A stretch of DNA of 64,000 nucleotides from Alphaproteobacteria bacterium (GCA_028866275.1 JAGWIK010000004.1:46024-110023); one strand, 5' to 3'. Counted from the first letter of the stretch, positions 1 through 9,828 are shown. Made by a program: numbers and translations. The notes: generated by a model from the letters alone, not told the origin.

Positions 1-21
1 AAAAATCTGTCCGCCGGTCAT
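1..21 (-). CDS. Start of a gene leaving the window (possible SPFH/stomatin protein)
   Basis: Only the first seven codons (MTGGQIF) are present. The ATG at 21-19 overlaps the stop codon of the NfeD gene in an ATGA arrangement. A strong AAAGGAG ribosome binding site lies about 8 bases before it, inside the NfeD 3' end. NfeD genes are commonly followed by a stomatin/SPFH-domain partner, so that identity is a guess from context; the seven residues say nothing about function. Confidence 0.5.
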
Positions 22-470
22 GGGTTTTTCTCCTTTTTGACTTTCAAAATGCTGCCGTCGACACTGACGATTTCCACGCGCGTTCCGGCGTCGATATTTT
101 CATCGGCGACGCAGTCCCAGACATCCGACCCGATGACGGGTTGTTGAAACCGCACCTGCGCCTTGGCAAACGGCGTGATGGCGCCGGTCAGGATGCCGAC
201 TTCGCCGATGGCTCCGGCCTGCGACCGGCCCGACAGGGTTCTGGTCAGGCCGGGTTTGAAGATTTTGAACCACACAATGACCAGCGCGACGGAACAGACC
301 GTCCATACCAATAATTGGATGTTGAAATCGGTTGCGGGCGCAATGGCCAGCAGCGCGGCCACGGCCAGCGCGCCAAGCCCGAACCACACCAGAACGAAAG
401 CCGGAACCGCGAGTTCCGACACGACCAGCGCGATGCCAAGAATGGCCCAATGGTGCCACTGTAGATTCAT
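18..470 (-). CDS. NfeD family membrane protein
   Basis: 150 residues. Residues 5-70 contain hydrophobic membrane segments of the short NfeD type. From about residue 85 to the end there is a soluble beta-rich OB-fold-like domain, with G-E-V-G-I at its start and a V-D-G-S-I-L-K-V end typical of NfeD C-termini. Family members work with stomatin/SPFH proteins in membrane quality control or microdomain organisation. The stop overlaps the start of the next gene on the same strand, so the two are probably translated together. It is transcribed away from ruvC across a 47-base gap. Confidence 0.85.
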   Translation of the reverse strand: MNLQWHHWAILGIALVVSELAVPAFVLVWFGLGALAVAALLAIAPATDFNIQLLVWTVCSVALVIVWFKIFKPGLTRTLSGRSQAGAIGEVGILTGAITPFAKAQVRFQQPVIGSDVWDCVADENIDAGTRVEIVSVDGSILKVKKEKNP

Positions 471-517
471 GGGCGCAGACTAAAAGACGTGGTTTAAAAT
501 TTGATGAAGATGATAGG

Positions 518-1003
518 ATGGACGGCATGACATCTCCGCGCCTTATCCTTGGTATCGATCCCGGCTTGCGCCATACCGGCTGGGGCGTCGTCGCGCAAAA
601 CGGCAATCGCCTGTCCTTTGTCGCGGCAGGCCGTATCAGCCCGCCGGCCGACGCGCCGATGGCCGCGCGGTTGCTGGTGCTGGCCGAAGGCATTCAGGAT
701 GTCATTCGCCGCCACAGGCCGGACGAAGCCGCGATTGAAGAAACTTTTGTCAATAAAAACGCGCGGTCGGCCTTGTTGCTGGGGCAGGCGCGGGGCAGCG
801 CGATGCTGGCCTGCGCGCAAAACGGCCTGACCGTCGCCGAATATGCGGCCAACCGCATTAAACAATCCGTGACGGGATACGGCCACGCCGAAAAAACGCA
901 AATTCAGGCGATGATCGGGATTTTATTGCCGGGGTCGGGCAAACTGGCCGCCGACGCCGCCGACGCGCTGGCTGTGGCGATTACCCATGCGCATCACAGG
1001 TGA
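518..1003 (+). CDS. ruvC: Holliday junction endodeoxyribonuclease RuvC
   Basis: 161 residues. RuvC resolves Holliday junctions made and moved by RuvAB during recombination repair. The N-terminus shows the RNase H-like I-L-G-I-D-P-G-L-R-x-T-G-W-G motif with the first catalytic aspartate. An A-I-E-E-T-F-V-N-K-N segment carries the second acidic residues, and the C-terminal D-A-A-D-A-L-A-V-A-I-x-H gives the last acidic pair. The start could be ATG 518 or ATG 527; longer readings upstream run into unrelated sequence. ruvA and ruvB follow after a 54-codon gene on the opposite strand, so ruvC is split from the usual ruvCAB block. Confidence 0.95.
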   Translation: MDGMTSPRLILGIDPGLRHTGWGVVAQNGNRLSFVAAGRISPPADAPMAARLLVLAEGIQDVIRRHRPDEAAIEETFVNKNARSALLLGQARGSAMLACAQNGLTVAEYAANRIKQSVTGYGHAEKTQIQAMIGILLPGSGKLAADAADALAVAITHAHHR

Positions 1004-1013
1004 TGCGCATGGG
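984..1013 (+). terminator. Perfect 14-bp inverted repeat across the ruvC stop codon
   Basis: Arms CCCATGCGCATCAC (984-997) and GTGATGCGCATGGG (1000-1013) are perfect complements separated by AG. The stem includes the last ruvC codons and the stop. A T-rich run (TTCTTTTT, about 1029-1036) follows some 16 bases later, so it may terminate ruvC transcription and act in reverse for the convergent small gene. The T run is further from the stem than in a standard intrinsic terminator. Confidence 0.55.
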
Positions 1014-1035
1014 CGATAGGCTTTAGGGATTCTTT

Positions 1036-1200
1036 TTATCCGTGACTCAGCTTGCCGGCGGCAGCGCGGGCAAAAAAATCTTCCCGATTTTCCTGTCTGA
1101 TGGCGATGATGGTTTGGACTGTTCTATCGCAGGCTTTTCGCCACAAAATGCTGGCGGGTGTTTCGTTTGTAGTTGCCGGGACGGCATCCTGATTTTCCAT
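1036..1200 (-). CDS. 54-residue hypothetical protein
   Basis: It begins MENQDAVPATTN and ends in a basic stretch with FFARAAAGKLSHG. The ATG at 1200 is preceded by an excellent AAGGAGG site 6 bases upstream, which strongly supports translation and fixes the start against longer readings. It has no cysteine pair, no signal peptide and no membrane segment. It sits alone on the minus strand between ruvC and ruvA and is not recognised as any family. Confidence 0.6.
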   Translation of the reverse strand: MENQDAVPATTNETPASILWRKACDRTVQTIIAIRQENREDFFARAAAGKLSHG

Positions 1201-1306
1201 TATTGCCTCCTTACATAAGTTAAAAACGAATCGAGAAACCCAACCGTAAGCCGACCCACAGCGCCGGCGCAAGAAAATAAACTGTTAACCATTTGAAATA
1301 AAACAA

Positions 1307-1329
1307 TATTTTGTGCGATGCACAAAATA
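1307..1329. promoter_or_regulatory. 23-bp palindrome between the small gene and ruvA
   Basis: TATTTTGTGC - GAT - GCACAAAATA is a perfect 10-bp inverted repeat with a 3-base centre, placed in the divergent intergenic region. It has the size and symmetry of a dimeric regulator's operator. It is not the GTTC-N7-GTTC SOS box usual for alphaproteobacterial LexA, so the regulator is unknown. Confidence 0.5.
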
Positions 1330-1436
1330 CCATATCGGAAGTACGGGAAAAATCGCTGTGCCGGTTATGTGACGGCCCTTGTCAGACAGGCGGGATAAAG
1401 AGTACAAATAGAGAACTTTCATTCATAAGGTTCCTT

Positions 1437-2066
1437 ATGATCGGCAAACTCAGCGGCAGAATCGACAGTCTTTCCGGCGCGCAGATCATCGTCGATGTCG
1501 GCGGCGTCGGCTATGTCGTGACCTGTTCCGCGCGTACGTTGCGGCAGGCGGGCGCGGTGGGCGACGCCCTTTCCTTGCGTATCGAAACGCAGGTGCGCGA
1601 AGATTCCATCAGCCTGTTCGGATTCATTGATGCGGCGGAACAGGACTGGTTCCGGCTGTTGACGACGGTGCAGGGGGTGGGCGCGCGGGTTGCCTTGTCC
1701 ATTCTCGGCACGGTTTCGCCCGACCAGCTGATGCATGCCATTGCCGCGCAGGATAAAACCGCGTTGACACAGGCCGACGGCGTCGGGCCGAAGCTGGCCT
1801 TGCGGCTTGTGACGGAATTAAAGGACAAAGTTCCGGCCTTTATGGCCTCGCCCGCGCGGCTGGCGGCGGGAACGGATATGGCGGCGTCGCCCGTGCCGCC
1901 CAGCCTCGCGGGCGATGCCTTGTCGGCGCTGGTCAATCTTGGCTATCGCCGCGCCGAAGCCTTTGCCGTGGTGGCCGCCGTCGCGCAGAAAAACCCGGTG
2001 GCGAAACTGGATGAACTTATCCGGTCAAGCCTCGCCGAATTGGGGCGGAAGGACAGCGCGGCATGA
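1437..2066 (+). CDS. ruvA: Holliday junction branch migration protein RuvA
   Basis: 209 residues, typical RuvA length. RuvA binds the four-way junction as a tetramer and loads the RuvB motor. The start [10 protein letters not shown] and the V-G-G-V-G-Y segment of the OB domain I are visible. The helix-hairpin-helix repeats follow ([10 protein letters not shown] and [12 protein letters not shown]), and a C-terminal domain III after a Pro/Ala linker contacts RuvB. The longer upstream reading has no RuvA similarity, so ATG 1437 is chosen. The stop overlaps ruvB (ATGA), so they are translationally coupled. Confidence 0.95.
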   Translation: MIGKLSGRIDSLSGAQIIVDVGGVGYVVTCSARTLRQAGAVGDALSLRIETQVREDSISLFGFIDAAEQDWFRLLTTVQGVGARVALSILGTVSPDQLMHAIAAQDKTALTQADGVGPKLALRLVTELKDKVPAFMASPARLAAGTDMAASPVPPSLAGDALSALVNLGYRRAEAFAVVAAVAQKNPVAKLDELIRSSLAELGRKDSAA

Positions 2067-3142
2067 ACGCAACGCCTCCCCGTCTCGTCGCGCGTGAAGA
2101 ATTGCCGCAGGATGCGCATGACGCCCATGGCGCCGCGCCGGATGTCGCGCTGCGCCCGCAGATGCTGGATGATTTTATCGGCCAGCCCGCGTTGCGCGCC
2201 AATTTGAAAGTGTTTATCGAGGCCGCCAAGGCGCGCGCGCAGGCGCTCGACCATACATTGTTGTTCGGCCCGCCGGGTTTGGGAAAAACAACGCTGGCGC
2301 AGATTATCGCGCGTGAACTCGGCGTCGGTTTTCGCGGCACATCGGGGCCGGTTATCGCCCGCGCCGGCGATCTGGCCGCCCTGCTGACCAATTTGCAGCC
2401 GCATGACGTGTTGTTCATCGATGAAATCCATCGCCTCAGCCCGCAGGTCGAGGAAGTGTTGTATCCGGCGATGGAGGATTTTCAGCTCGACCTGATGATC
2501 GGCGAAGGGCCGGCGGCGCGGTCGGTACGCATTGATTTGCCGCCCTTCACATTGATCGGCGCGACGACGCGCAGCGGCCTTATCACCCGGCCTCTGCGCG
2601 AACGGTTCGGCATACCTTTAAGGTTGCAATTTTATTCGCCCGACGAGTTGCAAGGCATCGTCGCGCGCGCCGCCGCCAAGCTTGACATGCCCCTGACGCC
2701 CGACGGCGCGGCGGAAGTCGCGCGCCGCGCCCGCGGCACGCCGCGCATCGCGGGACGGTTGTTGCGCCGTGTGCGCGATTTCGCCGCCGTGGCCAGATGC
2801 GTGTCGATCGACGCCGCCGCCGCGGATGATGCGTTGACGCGGCTCGAAGTCGACCGTTTGGGTTTCGACGCGATGGACCGGAAATATATGGGATTGATTG
2901 CCAGCCATTACGGCGGCGGCCCCGTGGGGGTTGAAACGCTGGCGGCGGCCTTGTCGGAACAGCGCGACGTTCTGGAAGAAGTCATCGAACCCTATCTTAT
3001 CCAGCAGGGCCTGTTGCAACGCACGCCGCGCGGACGCATGTTGACGGATGCCGGATATCGGCATATCGGTCTTGCGGCCCCCGCCGGACGGCAGGGCGAC
3101 TGGTTCGCCGATATGCAGGATAAAAATGACGAAACCGACTGA
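2063..3142 (+). CDS. ruvB: Holliday junction branch migration helicase RuvB
   Basis: 359 residues. RuvB is the AAA+ hexameric motor that pumps DNA through the RuvA-bound junction. Visible motifs are the conserved D-x-x-L-R-P-Q-x-L-x-D-F-I-G-Q entry, Walker [10 protein letters not shown], Walker B F-I-D-E-I-H-R-L, sensor G-A-T-T-R and arginine finger L-R-E-R-F-G. The C-terminal winged helix ends with the T-P-R-G-R family signature. It overlaps ruvA by 4 bases and the following thioesterase gene by 17 bases, so all three probably lie on one transcript. Confidence 0.97.
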   Translation: MNATPPRLVAREELPQDAHDAHGAAPDVALRPQMLDDFIGQPALRANLKVFIEAAKARAQALDHTLLFGPPGLGKTTLAQIIARELGVGFRGTSGPVIARAGDLAALLTNLQPHDVLFIDEIHRLSPQVEEVLYPAMEDFQLDLMIGEGPAARSVRIDLPPFTLIGATTRSGLITRPLRERFGIPLRLQFYSPDELQGIVARAAAKLDMPLTPDGAAEVARRARGTPRIAGRLLRRVRDFAAVARCVSIDAAAADDALTRLEVDRLGFDAMDRKYMGLIASHYGGGPVGVETLAAALSEQRDVLEEVIEPYLIQQGLLQRTPRGRMLTDAGYRHIGLAAPAGRQGDWFADMQDKNDETD

Positions 3143-3572
3143 AATACCCGCCACCCCGTCCCCCTTTGTTCATCGCATTCAGGCGCGGGTTTATTACGAA
3201 GACACTGATGCGGGCGGCATCGTTTATCACGCCAATTTCCTGCGCTTCGCCGAACGCGGCCGCACGGAATATCTGCGCGCGCTGGGGTTCGATCATCATC
3301 AGGTGCGCGCCGACCACAATTTGATGCTGGTGGTGCGGCATATCGAAATCGACTATCGCGCGTCGGGGCTTCTGGACGATAGGCTGGATATCGCCACCGA
3401 GGTTGTCGAGTACGGCAATACGTCCCTGACGATGAAACAGGTGGTCAGTCGCGGCGATACAATTCTGGCGGCGATGAAGGTTATCGTCGTCGCCGTCAGC
3501 GGTATCGGCAAACCGGTGCGCATTCCGCCGCAATTACGCCAGATTTTCGGTTCACATAAAGGCTTGGAATAG
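3126..3572 (+). CDS. ybgC: Tol-Pal associated acyl-CoA thioesterase, YbgC family
   Basis: 148 residues with a single hot-dog fold. The motif [18 protein letters not shown] is the YbgC/4-hydroxybenzoyl-CoA thioesterase signature with the catalytic aspartate. E. coli YbgC hydrolyses short or medium acyl-CoA thioesters and is encoded with tolQRAB, the same neighbourhood as here. The start overlaps the end of ruvB by 17 bases. tolQ begins 90 bases downstream after its own AAGGAG ribosome binding site. Confidence 0.92.
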   Translation: MTKPTEIPATPSPFVHRIQARVYYEDTDAGGIVYHANFLRFAERGRTEYLRALGFDHHQVRADHNLMLVVRHIEIDYRASGLLDDRLDIATEVVEYGNTSLTMKQVVSRGDTILAAMKVIVVAVSGIGKPVRIPPQLRQIFGSHKGLE

Positions 3573-3661
3573 CTATAGCTTTGATGCTGCGAATCGACCC
3601 TTTGCCGCGCGGCGATGGGAAAAACAAACTTTTGTTATAAAAATCAAGGAGTTCAGAATCT

Positions 3662-4453
3662 ATGGACGCCCAGCCCGCCATCGCCGTTGCCGCCAATCAG
3701 TTGGCCGGCTCCGTTGCCAACAACGATATGTCCCTGATGGGATTGTTCGGCCATGCCGATATTATCGGCCAGACCGTCATTGCCGGTTTGTTGATGATCT
3801 CGATCCTGACATGGGCCGTGATATTCGACAAAATGGTCAAATTGAAAAAGCTGAAAGGCAAGGCCGAATATTTCGAAGAACGGTTCTGGTCCGCCGGATC
3901 GCTTGACATGCTGTATGACAAAATCAAACGCCCGGCCGACCCGATGCAGGCGGTGTTCGTGGCGGGCATGAAGGAATGGCGCGGCGCGCAGGACAAGGGT
4001 TTGTTTTTAAACCCCGCCAGCCGCGCCAATGTGCAGTCGCGCGTCGATCGCATGTTGCAGGTGACTATCGGTCGCGAAATGGCGATGGTCGAAACATGGA
4101 TGACGTTTCTGGCGTCTGTCGGTTCGGTCGCGCCCTTTATCGGGCTGTTCGGCACGGTGTGGGGCATCATGCACAGCTTTATCGGCATCGCCCAGCAGCA
4201 GAATACCAGCCTTGCGGTCGTCGCGCCGGGCATTGCGGAATCGCTGCTGGCCACCGCGGTCGGTCTTGTCGCCGCCATTCCCGCCACCACGGCCTATAAT
4301 AAATTTTCGACCGAAATCGGCCGTTACGGCGCGCGGCTTGACAATTTCGCCAATGATTTCATGGCCACCCTGTCGCGCAATCTGGAAGACGCGCGCGGCG
4401 CCAGCGCAACCCCGGCTGGCGGCGAAGGAGACGTGGCATGGCGGCGCAAATGA
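3662..4453 (+). CDS. tolQ: Tol-Pal system inner membrane protein TolQ
   Basis: 263 residues. TolQ is the MotA/ExbB-like stator that, with TolR, uses the proton gradient to energise TolA during outer-membrane constriction. The first membrane helix is near residues 38-60 and the large cytoplasmic loop carries basic and charged residues. The diagnostic S-V-A-P-F-I-G-L-F-G-T-V-W-G-I-M-H segment opens helix 2, and the E-S-L-L-A-T-A-V-G-L-x-A-A-I-P-A helix is third. A good AAGGAG site precedes the ATG. It overlaps tolR by 16 bases. Confidence 0.96.
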   Translation: MDAQPAIAVAANQLAGSVANNDMSLMGLFGHADIIGQTVIAGLLMISILTWAVIFDKMVKLKKLKGKAEYFEERFWSAGSLDMLYDKIKRPADPMQAVFVAGMKEWRGAQDKGLFLNPASRANVQSRVDRMLQVTIGREMAMVETWMTFLASVGSVAPFIGLFGTVWGIMHSFIGIAQQQNTSLAVVAPGIAESLLATAVGLVAAIPATTAYNKFSTEIGRYGARLDNFANDFMATLSRNLEDARGASATPAGGEGDVAWRRK

Positions 4454-4890
4454 TGAATAACGGCGGCGGGTCGCGCAGCCGCCGCCGCTTTAACCGTCCG
4501 GTTTCCGAGATCAACATCACGCCGTTCGTCGACGTCATGCTGGTGTTGCTGGTGGTGTTTATGGTCACCGCGCCGCTGTTGACGGTGGCCGTACCGGTCG
4601 ATTTGCCGAAAACGCAGGCGCATACTCTTAATCAGGATAAAGAACCGCTGGTCGTCAGCATTGGCGCCGACGGCAAGGTTTATTTGCAGGACAAGGAAAT
4701 CAAGCTTGAGGACCTTGTCCCCAAGCTTGCTTCGGTAACGCACCAAAACCCCGACGCGCGGATTTTCGTGCGCGGCGATAAAAGCGTCGATTACGGCAAG
4801 GTGATGCAGGTGATGGGCGCGTTGAACGAAGCCGGGTTCACCAAGGTCGCGCTGGTGGCCGACCTGCCGAAACCGGGCGCGCGCGAATAA
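4438..4890 (+). CDS. tolR: Tol-Pal system protein TolR
   Basis: 150 residues of the ExbD/TolR family. After a basic cytoplasmic start comes I-N-I-T-P-F-V-D-V-M-L-V-L-L-V-V-F-M-V, whose aspartate in the single membrane helix is the proton-conducting residue. A periplasmic domain follows (roughly residues 60-148). Its neighbours on both sides complete the TolQRA energy unit. Translation is coupled to tolQ by overlap, and tolA starts one base after its stop. Confidence 0.96.
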   Translation: MAAQMMNNGGGSRSRRRFNRPVSEINITPFVDVMLVLLVVFMVTAPLLTVAVPVDLPKTQAHTLNQDKEPLVVSIGADGKVYLQDKEIKLEDLVPKLASVTHQNPDARIFVRGDKSVDYGKVMQVMGALNEAGFTKVALVADLPKPGARE

Positions 4891-4891
4891 C

Positions 4892-5749
4892 ATGCAATAT
4901 GTGGCCACAGTCAACGATGACAGCCTGAAAACCAGCCTGAAAGTTTCGGCGGGTTTGCATATTTTGCTGTTTTTGTTCCTGTATTTCGGCCTGCCGCATT
5001 TGCTCCCGCCTTTGCCCGAACATCACGATCCCGTGCCGTTTGAAATCGTCACGGTTGCGGACATCACGAATACGCGCATCAAGCACGAAGACGAACCCAA
5101 GCAGCAGCCGACACCGCCGCCGCCGAAACCCCAGCCCAAACCCGCGCCGACCCCGCCGCCGCAGCAACAGCCGCCGGCGCCGGAAAAGCCGCAACCGCCG
5201 ACGCCCAAACCGCCGGAGCCGCCCAAGCCTGAAGAAAAGGCCGAAGCGATCAAGCCCAAAATCGACAAAAAGCCCAAGCCGGTGGAAAAGCCGAAGCCGC
5301 AGCCCGATTTGATGGCCAGCGTGCTGAAAAATGTCGAACAGCTGAAAAACACGCCGCAGGTCAAGGCCCCCGACCAGAAAACGCCGGTAAAAACGCAAAC
5401 CCAGCCGACGCCCGCCGTCGCGCCGTCTTTGTCCGACCGGTTGACGATTACGCAGGAAGATCTGCTGCGCCGTCAGATCGAACAATGCTGGAATCCGCCC
5501 ATCGGCGCGCGCGACGCGCAAAGCCTGATCGTCGAGTTGATTATCACCGTCAATCCCGACCGCACGGTGGCCAGCGCCGACATTGTTGACAAGGCGCGCT
5601 ATAACTCGGATTCTTTCTTCCGCGCCGCGGCCGACGCCGCCGTGCGCGCCGTGCGCAACCCGCAATGCAGCCCGTTGCAATTGCCGCCTGATAAATACGA
5701 CCAATGGAAGACCATCGACTTCACCTTTGATCCGAGGGACATGCTATGA
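4892..5749 (+). CDS. tolA: Cell envelope integrity protein TolA
   Basis: 285 residues. One N-terminal membrane helix lies at about 15-33. A long Pro/Lys/Gln/Glu-rich spacer (about 65-135, with runs of P-P-P-P and K-P-x-P) spans the periplasm. The C-terminal domain from about residue 190 ([13 protein letters not shown]) is the TolA/TonB-like domain that contacts TolB, Pal and porins. The Pro-rich spacer replaces the Ala/Lys helix of enterobacterial TolA, as expected in alphaproteobacteria. The stop overlaps tolB by 4 bases. Confidence 0.93.
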   Translation: MQYVATVNDDSLKTSLKVSAGLHILLFLFLYFGLPHLLPPLPEHHDPVPFEIVTVADITNTRIKHEDEPKQQPTPPPPKPQPKPAPTPPPQQQPPAPEKPQPPTPKPPEPPKPEEKAEAIKPKIDKKPKPVEKPKPQPDLMASVLKNVEQLKNTPQVKAPDQKTPVKTQTQPTPAVAPSLSDRLTITQEDLLRRQIEQCWNPPIGARDAQSLIVELIITVNPDRTVASADIVDKARYNSDSFFRAAADAAVRAVRNPQCSPLQLPPDKYDQWKTIDFTFDPRDML

Positions 5750-7104
5750 GCCAGAACAGGAAAGCCAAGCGGTTTGGATGGCGCGGACAGCGCGTCGCGG
5801 CACTGTGCGCCGTTTTCTTTCTTTGTTTGTCGGTCTTTTCCGTTCCGGCGCACGCGGATGTTAAAATCGACATTACGCGGGGCGTCGTTCAACCCATTCC
5901 GGTCGCCATTCCGTCCTTTTTCGGCGCGTCGCCGACCGAACAGCAGTACGGGCAGGATATCGCGCAGGTCATCACCGACGATCTGGTTCATTCGGGCCTG
6001 TTTTCGGCGGTCGATCCGCGTTCCTTTGTGCAGGACGCCAATTCCTTGCTGGTGCAGCCGCATTTCGCCGACTGGCGCGTCTTGAACGCGCAGGCTCTGG
6101 TGGTGGGCAAGGTCGAAGCCCAGCCCGACGGCAGGTTGAAGGTCGAATTCCGTTTGTGGGACGTTTTCTCGCAACAGCAAATGGCGGGATTTGCCTACTT
6201 TACCGTGCCGTCAAACTGGCGGCGCGTCGCGCATATTGTGGCCGACGCGATTTATAAACGCATCACCGGCGAAGACGGGTATTTCGACACGCGCATCGTT
6301 TATATCGCGGAAACAGGACCCGCCACGCATCGCATCAAACGGCTGGCCATTATGGATCAGGACGGCGCCAACAACCGCATCCTGTCCGATGGACGCGCCT
6401 TGGTGTTGACGCCGCGTTTTTCGCCGACCATGCAGATGATCACCTATATGGCCTATTATCATGACAAGCCGCGGGTTTATCTGTTCAACATCGACACCGG
6501 GGCGCAGACGGTTCTGGGCGATTTCGATCACATGACCTTTGCGCCGCGCTTTTCGCCCGACGGCCAGCATGTGATCTTCTCGTTGTCCAACGGCGGCGGG
6601 TCGAACATCTTTGTCATGGACCTGCGCACCCACCGCATCACGCAATTGACCAATGGCAGTTCCATCAGCGATGCGCCATGTTATTCGCCTGACGGCCAAT
6701 ATATTACCTTTGAATCCGATCGCGGCGGGTCGCAGCAGATTTATGTGATGAATGCCGACGGCAGCAACCCCCATCGCATCAGCTTTGGCGAAGGCACATA
6801 CGGTACGCCGGTCTGGTCGCCGCGCGGCGATTTGATCGCTTTTACCAAATTGCATGGCGGCGAATTCTATATCGGCGTCATGCATCCCGACGGTTCGGGC
6901 GAACGCCAATTGGTCGAATCCTGGCATGCCGAAGGCCCGACCTGGGCGCCGAACGGCCGCGTCTTGATGTATTTCAAGGAATCGCCGTCCAGCACAGGGT
7001 CCCACCCGCATTTGTATTCGATCGACCTGACCGGCATGAACGAACGCGAAATTCCGACGCCGACCGATGCGTCCGACCCCGCCTGGTCGCCTTTGTTGCC
7101 GTGA
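5746..7104 (+). CDS. tolB: Tol-Pal system translocation protein TolB
   Basis: 452 residues. An export signal covers about the first 38 residues ([12 protein letters not shown] ... A-H-A). The alpha/beta N-terminal domain (about 40-170) begins [16 protein letters not shown] six-bladed propeller follows, built from PD40 repeats seen as F-S-P-D-G, Y-S-P-D-G-Q, W-S-P-R-G and W-A-P-N-G. TolB cycles between TolA and the peptidoglycan-binding lipoprotein Pal. pal normally comes next, but here cmk follows 4 bases after the stop. Confidence 0.95.
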   Translation: MSQNRKAKRFGWRGQRVAALCAVFFLCLSVFSVPAHADVKIDITRGVVQPIPVAIPSFFGASPTEQQYGQDIAQVITDDLVHSGLFSAVDPRSFVQDANSLLVQPHFADWRVLNAQALVVGKVEAQPDGRLKVEFRLWDVFSQQQMAGFAYFTVPSNWRRVAHIVADAIYKRITGEDGYFDTRIVYIAETGPATHRIKRLAIMDQDGANNRILSDGRALVLTPRFSPTMQMITYMAYYHDKPRVYLFNIDTGAQTVLGDFDHMTFAPRFSPDGQHVIFSLSNGGGSNIFVMDLRTHRITQLTNGSSISDAPCYSPDGQYITFESDRGGSQQIYVMNADGSNPHRISFGEGTYGTPVWSPRGDLIAFTKLHGGEFYIGVMHPDGSGERQLVESWHAEGPTWAPNGRVLMYFKESPSSTGSHPHLYSIDLTGMNEREIPTPTDASDPAWSPLLP

Positions 7105-7108
7105 TACG

Positions 7109-7765
7109 ATGCCCATAATCATCGCTATCGACGGGCCTTCGGCCAGCGGCAAGGGCACGATCGCGCGCAAGCTGGCGGCGCATCTGGGCTTTGCCTATCT
7201 GGACACCGGCTTGCTGTATCGGGCTACGGGTATGGCGGTGTTGCGTACGGGCGGCGATCCGTCCGACCCTGTTCTGGCCGAACGCGCGGCGCGCGCGCTT
7301 GATGCCGCCGGTTTGATACAGGGCGATGTTGACGCCTTGCGTTCCGACGAAGCCGGCGTCGCGGCGTCGAAAGTGGCAGCTGTTCCCGCCGTGCGCGCGG
7401 CTTTGTTAAAATTCCAACAGGATTTTTGCGCCCACCCGCCGGCCGGCGCGGCGGGTGCCGTGCTGGACGGGCGCGATATCGGCACGGTCATAGCACCCCA
7501 TGCGCAGGTAAAAATTTTCGTGACCGCCAGCGCCGAGGCGCGCGCCGAAAGGCGGTTCAGGGAATTGCAAAATCGCGGCCTTGCGACGACTTATGATGCC
7601 GTTTTGGCCGATATGAAGGCCCGCGACGCCCGCGATGCCGAACGCGCCGCGGCGCCCACCAAGCCGGCGGCGGATGCGGTTTTGCTGGACACCACGGACT
7701 TGAACGCCGAACGGGCGCTGGCGGCGGCGATAAGAATTGTGGAAGAACAAAGGGATGGCGACTGA
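7109..7765 (+). CDS. cmk: Cytidylate kinase
   Basis: 218 residues. CMP kinase phosphorylates CMP and dCMP for nucleotide recycling. It shows I-A-I-D-G-P-S-A-S-G-K-G-T (P-loop), Y-L-D-T-G-L-L-Y-R-A and the D-G-R-D-I-G-T-V-I CMP-binding signature. An F-V-T-A-S-A-E-A-R-A-E-R-R motif and a C-terminal L-D-T-T-D-L-N segment also match the family. The ATG lies 4 bases after the tolB stop, so it may be cotranscribed with the tol operon. The order cmk-rpsA-ihfB is the usual proteobacterial one, usually preceded by aroA, which is absent here. Confidence 0.95.
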   Translation: MPIIIAIDGPSASGKGTIARKLAAHLGFAYLDTGLLYRATGMAVLRTGGDPSDPVLAERAARALDAAGLIQGDVDALRSDEAGVAASKVAAVPAVRAALLKFQQDFCAHPPAGAAGAVLDGRDIGTVIAPHAQVKIFVTASAEARAERRFRELQNRGLATTYDAVLADMKARDARDAERAAAPTKPAADAVLLDTTDLNAERALAAAIRIVEEQRDGD

Positions 7766-8043
7766 CGGCCGATGTCGGGTCGTGGCGGCGGATCGGCATT
7801 CTTGCCTGCGGGCACCCTCTTTCTTTCTTGCATCCCGTCGCCGATTATCATAGAAAACCGCGTCCGGCATGGTGTCGGGCGCGGTGATTGACCCGGATGC
7901 GCGAGCCTTGCTTTCAGCTCTTTTCCGGCTTTCGTCCCCGTTTTGTATCCAAGGCGCGCCGAAAACGCGTTGTTAAAAGAGAAAGCACGCAGGAAACGGG
8001 GGCAAGCCCTCCTTCCTGACACCCCATGAAAGAGAAAAACCAA

Positions 8044-9804
8044 ATGGCCAAAACCGCCACCAAACGCGTCGTGAACGCGAAACATTCCCCTATTCCTGCC
8101 AATGCCGCGGCTCCCGCAGGCGGCGACAGCTTTGCCGCGATGCTCGACGAAGCGTTCGGCAAAACCGGCAGCATGGAAGGCAAAGTCGTCAAGGGCAAAG
8201 TCGTCGCCATCGACGGCGATAACGCCGTGATCGATGTCGGGTTGAAATCGGAAGGCCGCGTGGCCTTGCGCGAATTCGCGCTGCCCGGTCAGGATGCCGA
8301 CATCAATGTCGGCGACATGGTCGAAGTGTTTCTGGAACGCATGGAAGGCCGCGACGGCGAAGCTTCGCTGTCCCGCGAAAAAGCCAAGCGCGAAGAAAGC
8401 TGGGTCGTGCTGCAACAAAGCTTCGACAAGCAGGCCCATGTCACCGGCATTATCTTTGGCCGCGTCAAGGGCGGCTTTACCGTCGACCTTAACGGCGCGA
8501 CGGCATTTTTGCCCGGCTCGCAGGTCGATATCCGTCCGGTCAAGGATGTCACGCCGTTGATGGGCACGCCGCAACCGTTCCAGATTTTGAAAATGGATCG
8601 CGCCCGCGGCAATATCGTCGTGTCGCGCCGCGCCGTTCTGGAAGAAAGCCGCGCCGAAGCGCGCGGCGAACTGGTCGCCAACCTCAAGGAAGGCCAGATT
8701 CTGCAAGGCGTCGTCAAGAACATCACCGATTACGGCGCGTTCGTCGATCTGGGCGGCGTCGACGGTCTGTTGCACGTCACCGATATCGCGTGGAAGCGCG
8801 TCAACCACCCGTCGGAAGTTCTGCAAATAGGCCAGCAGGTCAATGTGCAGGTCATCCGCTTTAACGCCGAAACGCAGCGTATTTCGTTGGGCATGAAGCA
8901 GCTGGAAGCCGATCCGTGGGAAGGCGTCGTCGCCAAATATCCCGTCGGGCTCAAGATGAAGGGCCGCGTCACCAACATCACCGATTACGGCGCGTTCGTC
9001 GAACTGGAACCCGGCATCGAAGGTCTGGTGCATGTGTCCGAAATGTCATGGACCAAGAAGAACGTTCATCCCGGCAAGATCGTGTCGCAAAGCCAGGAAG
9101 TCGAAGTCGTCGTTCTGGACATCGACATGCAGAAACGCCGCATTTCGTTGGGCATCAAGCAATGCATGGAAAATCCGTGGACGCAGTTCCGCGCCGACCA
9201 TTCCATCGGCACGGTGTTGTCGGGCGAAATCCGCAACATTACGGAATTCGGCCTGTTCGTCGGTTTGCCCGGCGATATCGACGGCATGGTCCACATGTCC
9301 GACCTGTCCTGGAGCGAAGCCGGCGAAGAAGCGATCAAGGCCTATCAAAAGGGCCAGACCGTCGAAGTCAAGATTCTGGACATCGACAGCGACAAGGAAC
9401 GCATCAGCCTCGGCGTCAAGCAGCTTACCAATGATCCGTTCGAAGGCGTGTCGGTTGGCTTCAAGAAGGGCGACATCGTCACCTGCACCGTCAGCGCGGT
9501 TCAGGATGCCGGCATCGACGTCACCTTGGGCGGCGACAGCGGCTTCACCGGCTTCATCAAGCGCGGCGATCTGGCCCGCGACCGTTCGGAACAACGCGCG
9601 GATCGTTTCGCCGTCGGCGAAAAGGTCGACGCCAAGATCATGACCGTCGAAAAGGGCAGCAAGAAAGTGACCCTGTCGATCAAGGCGCGCGAAGTCGAAG
9701 AAGAAAAGCAGGCGATGGCCGAATACGGGTCGAGCGATTCGGGCGCGAGCCTGGGCGACATCCTCGGCGCCGCCATCAAGAAAGCGCAGAAGAAGGAAGA
9801 CTAA
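8044..9804 (+). CDS. rpsA: 30S ribosomal protein S1
   Basis: 586 residues from ATG 8044 (MAKTATK). An alternative in-frame ATG at 8026 lacks a better ribosome site. S1 binds mRNA leaders and recruits them to the 30S subunit. All six S1/OB repeats are present, starting near residues 52 (G-K-V-V-K-G-K-V), 135, 222 ([18 protein letters not shown]), 307, 393 and 480. Repeats 3 and 4 share I-T-D-Y-G-A-F-V, and the sixth is the most divergent. A 278-base leader separates it from cmk, room for its own promoter and autoregulatory leader. Confidence 0.97.
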   Translation: MAKTATKRVVNAKHSPIPANAAAPAGGDSFAAMLDEAFGKTGSMEGKVVKGKVVAIDGDNAVIDVGLKSEGRVALREFALPGQDADINVGDMVEVFLERMEGRDGEASLSREKAKREESWVVLQQSFDKQAHVTGIIFGRVKGGFTVDLNGATAFLPGSQVDIRPVKDVTPLMGTPQPFQILKMDRARGNIVVSRRAVLEESRAEARGELVANLKEGQILQGVVKNITDYGAFVDLGGVDGLLHVTDIAWKRVNHPSEVLQIGQQVNVQVIRFNAETQRISLGMKQLEADPWEGVVAKYPVGLKMKGRVTNITDYGAFVELEPGIEGLVHVSEMSWTKKNVHPGKIVSQSQEVEVVVLDIDMQKRRISLGIKQCMENPWTQFRADHSIGTVLSGEIRNITEFGLFVGLPGDIDGMVHMSDLSWSEAGEEAIKAYQKGQTVEVKILDIDSDKERISLGVKQLTNDPFEGVSVGFKKGDIVTCTVSAVQDAGIDVTLGGDSGFTGFIKRGDLARDRSEQRADRFAVGEKVDAKIMTVEKGSKKVTLSIKAREVEEEKQAMAEYGSSDSGASLGDILGAAIKKAQKKED

Positions 9805-9828
9805 GCCTTTTCCTGTGTGGAAAAAAAG

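Noticed and set aside
100..693. Long open frame on the minus strand across the NfeD/ruvC boundary
   Set aside because: It is antisense to ruvC and out of frame with NfeD, has no family motifs, and its Arg-rich composition is what high-GC shadow frames produce.
7850..7895. CCGCG...CGCGG hairpin upstream of rpsA as a cmk terminator
   Set aside because: The stem has mismatches and there is no T run on the plus strand; it could belong to the rpsA leader, but the evidence is too thin to list.
7591..9033. 480-codon minus-strand frame opposite cmk and rpsA
   Set aside because: It lies antisense to two certain genes, with no domain or ribosome site; it follows from the codon bias of rpsA.
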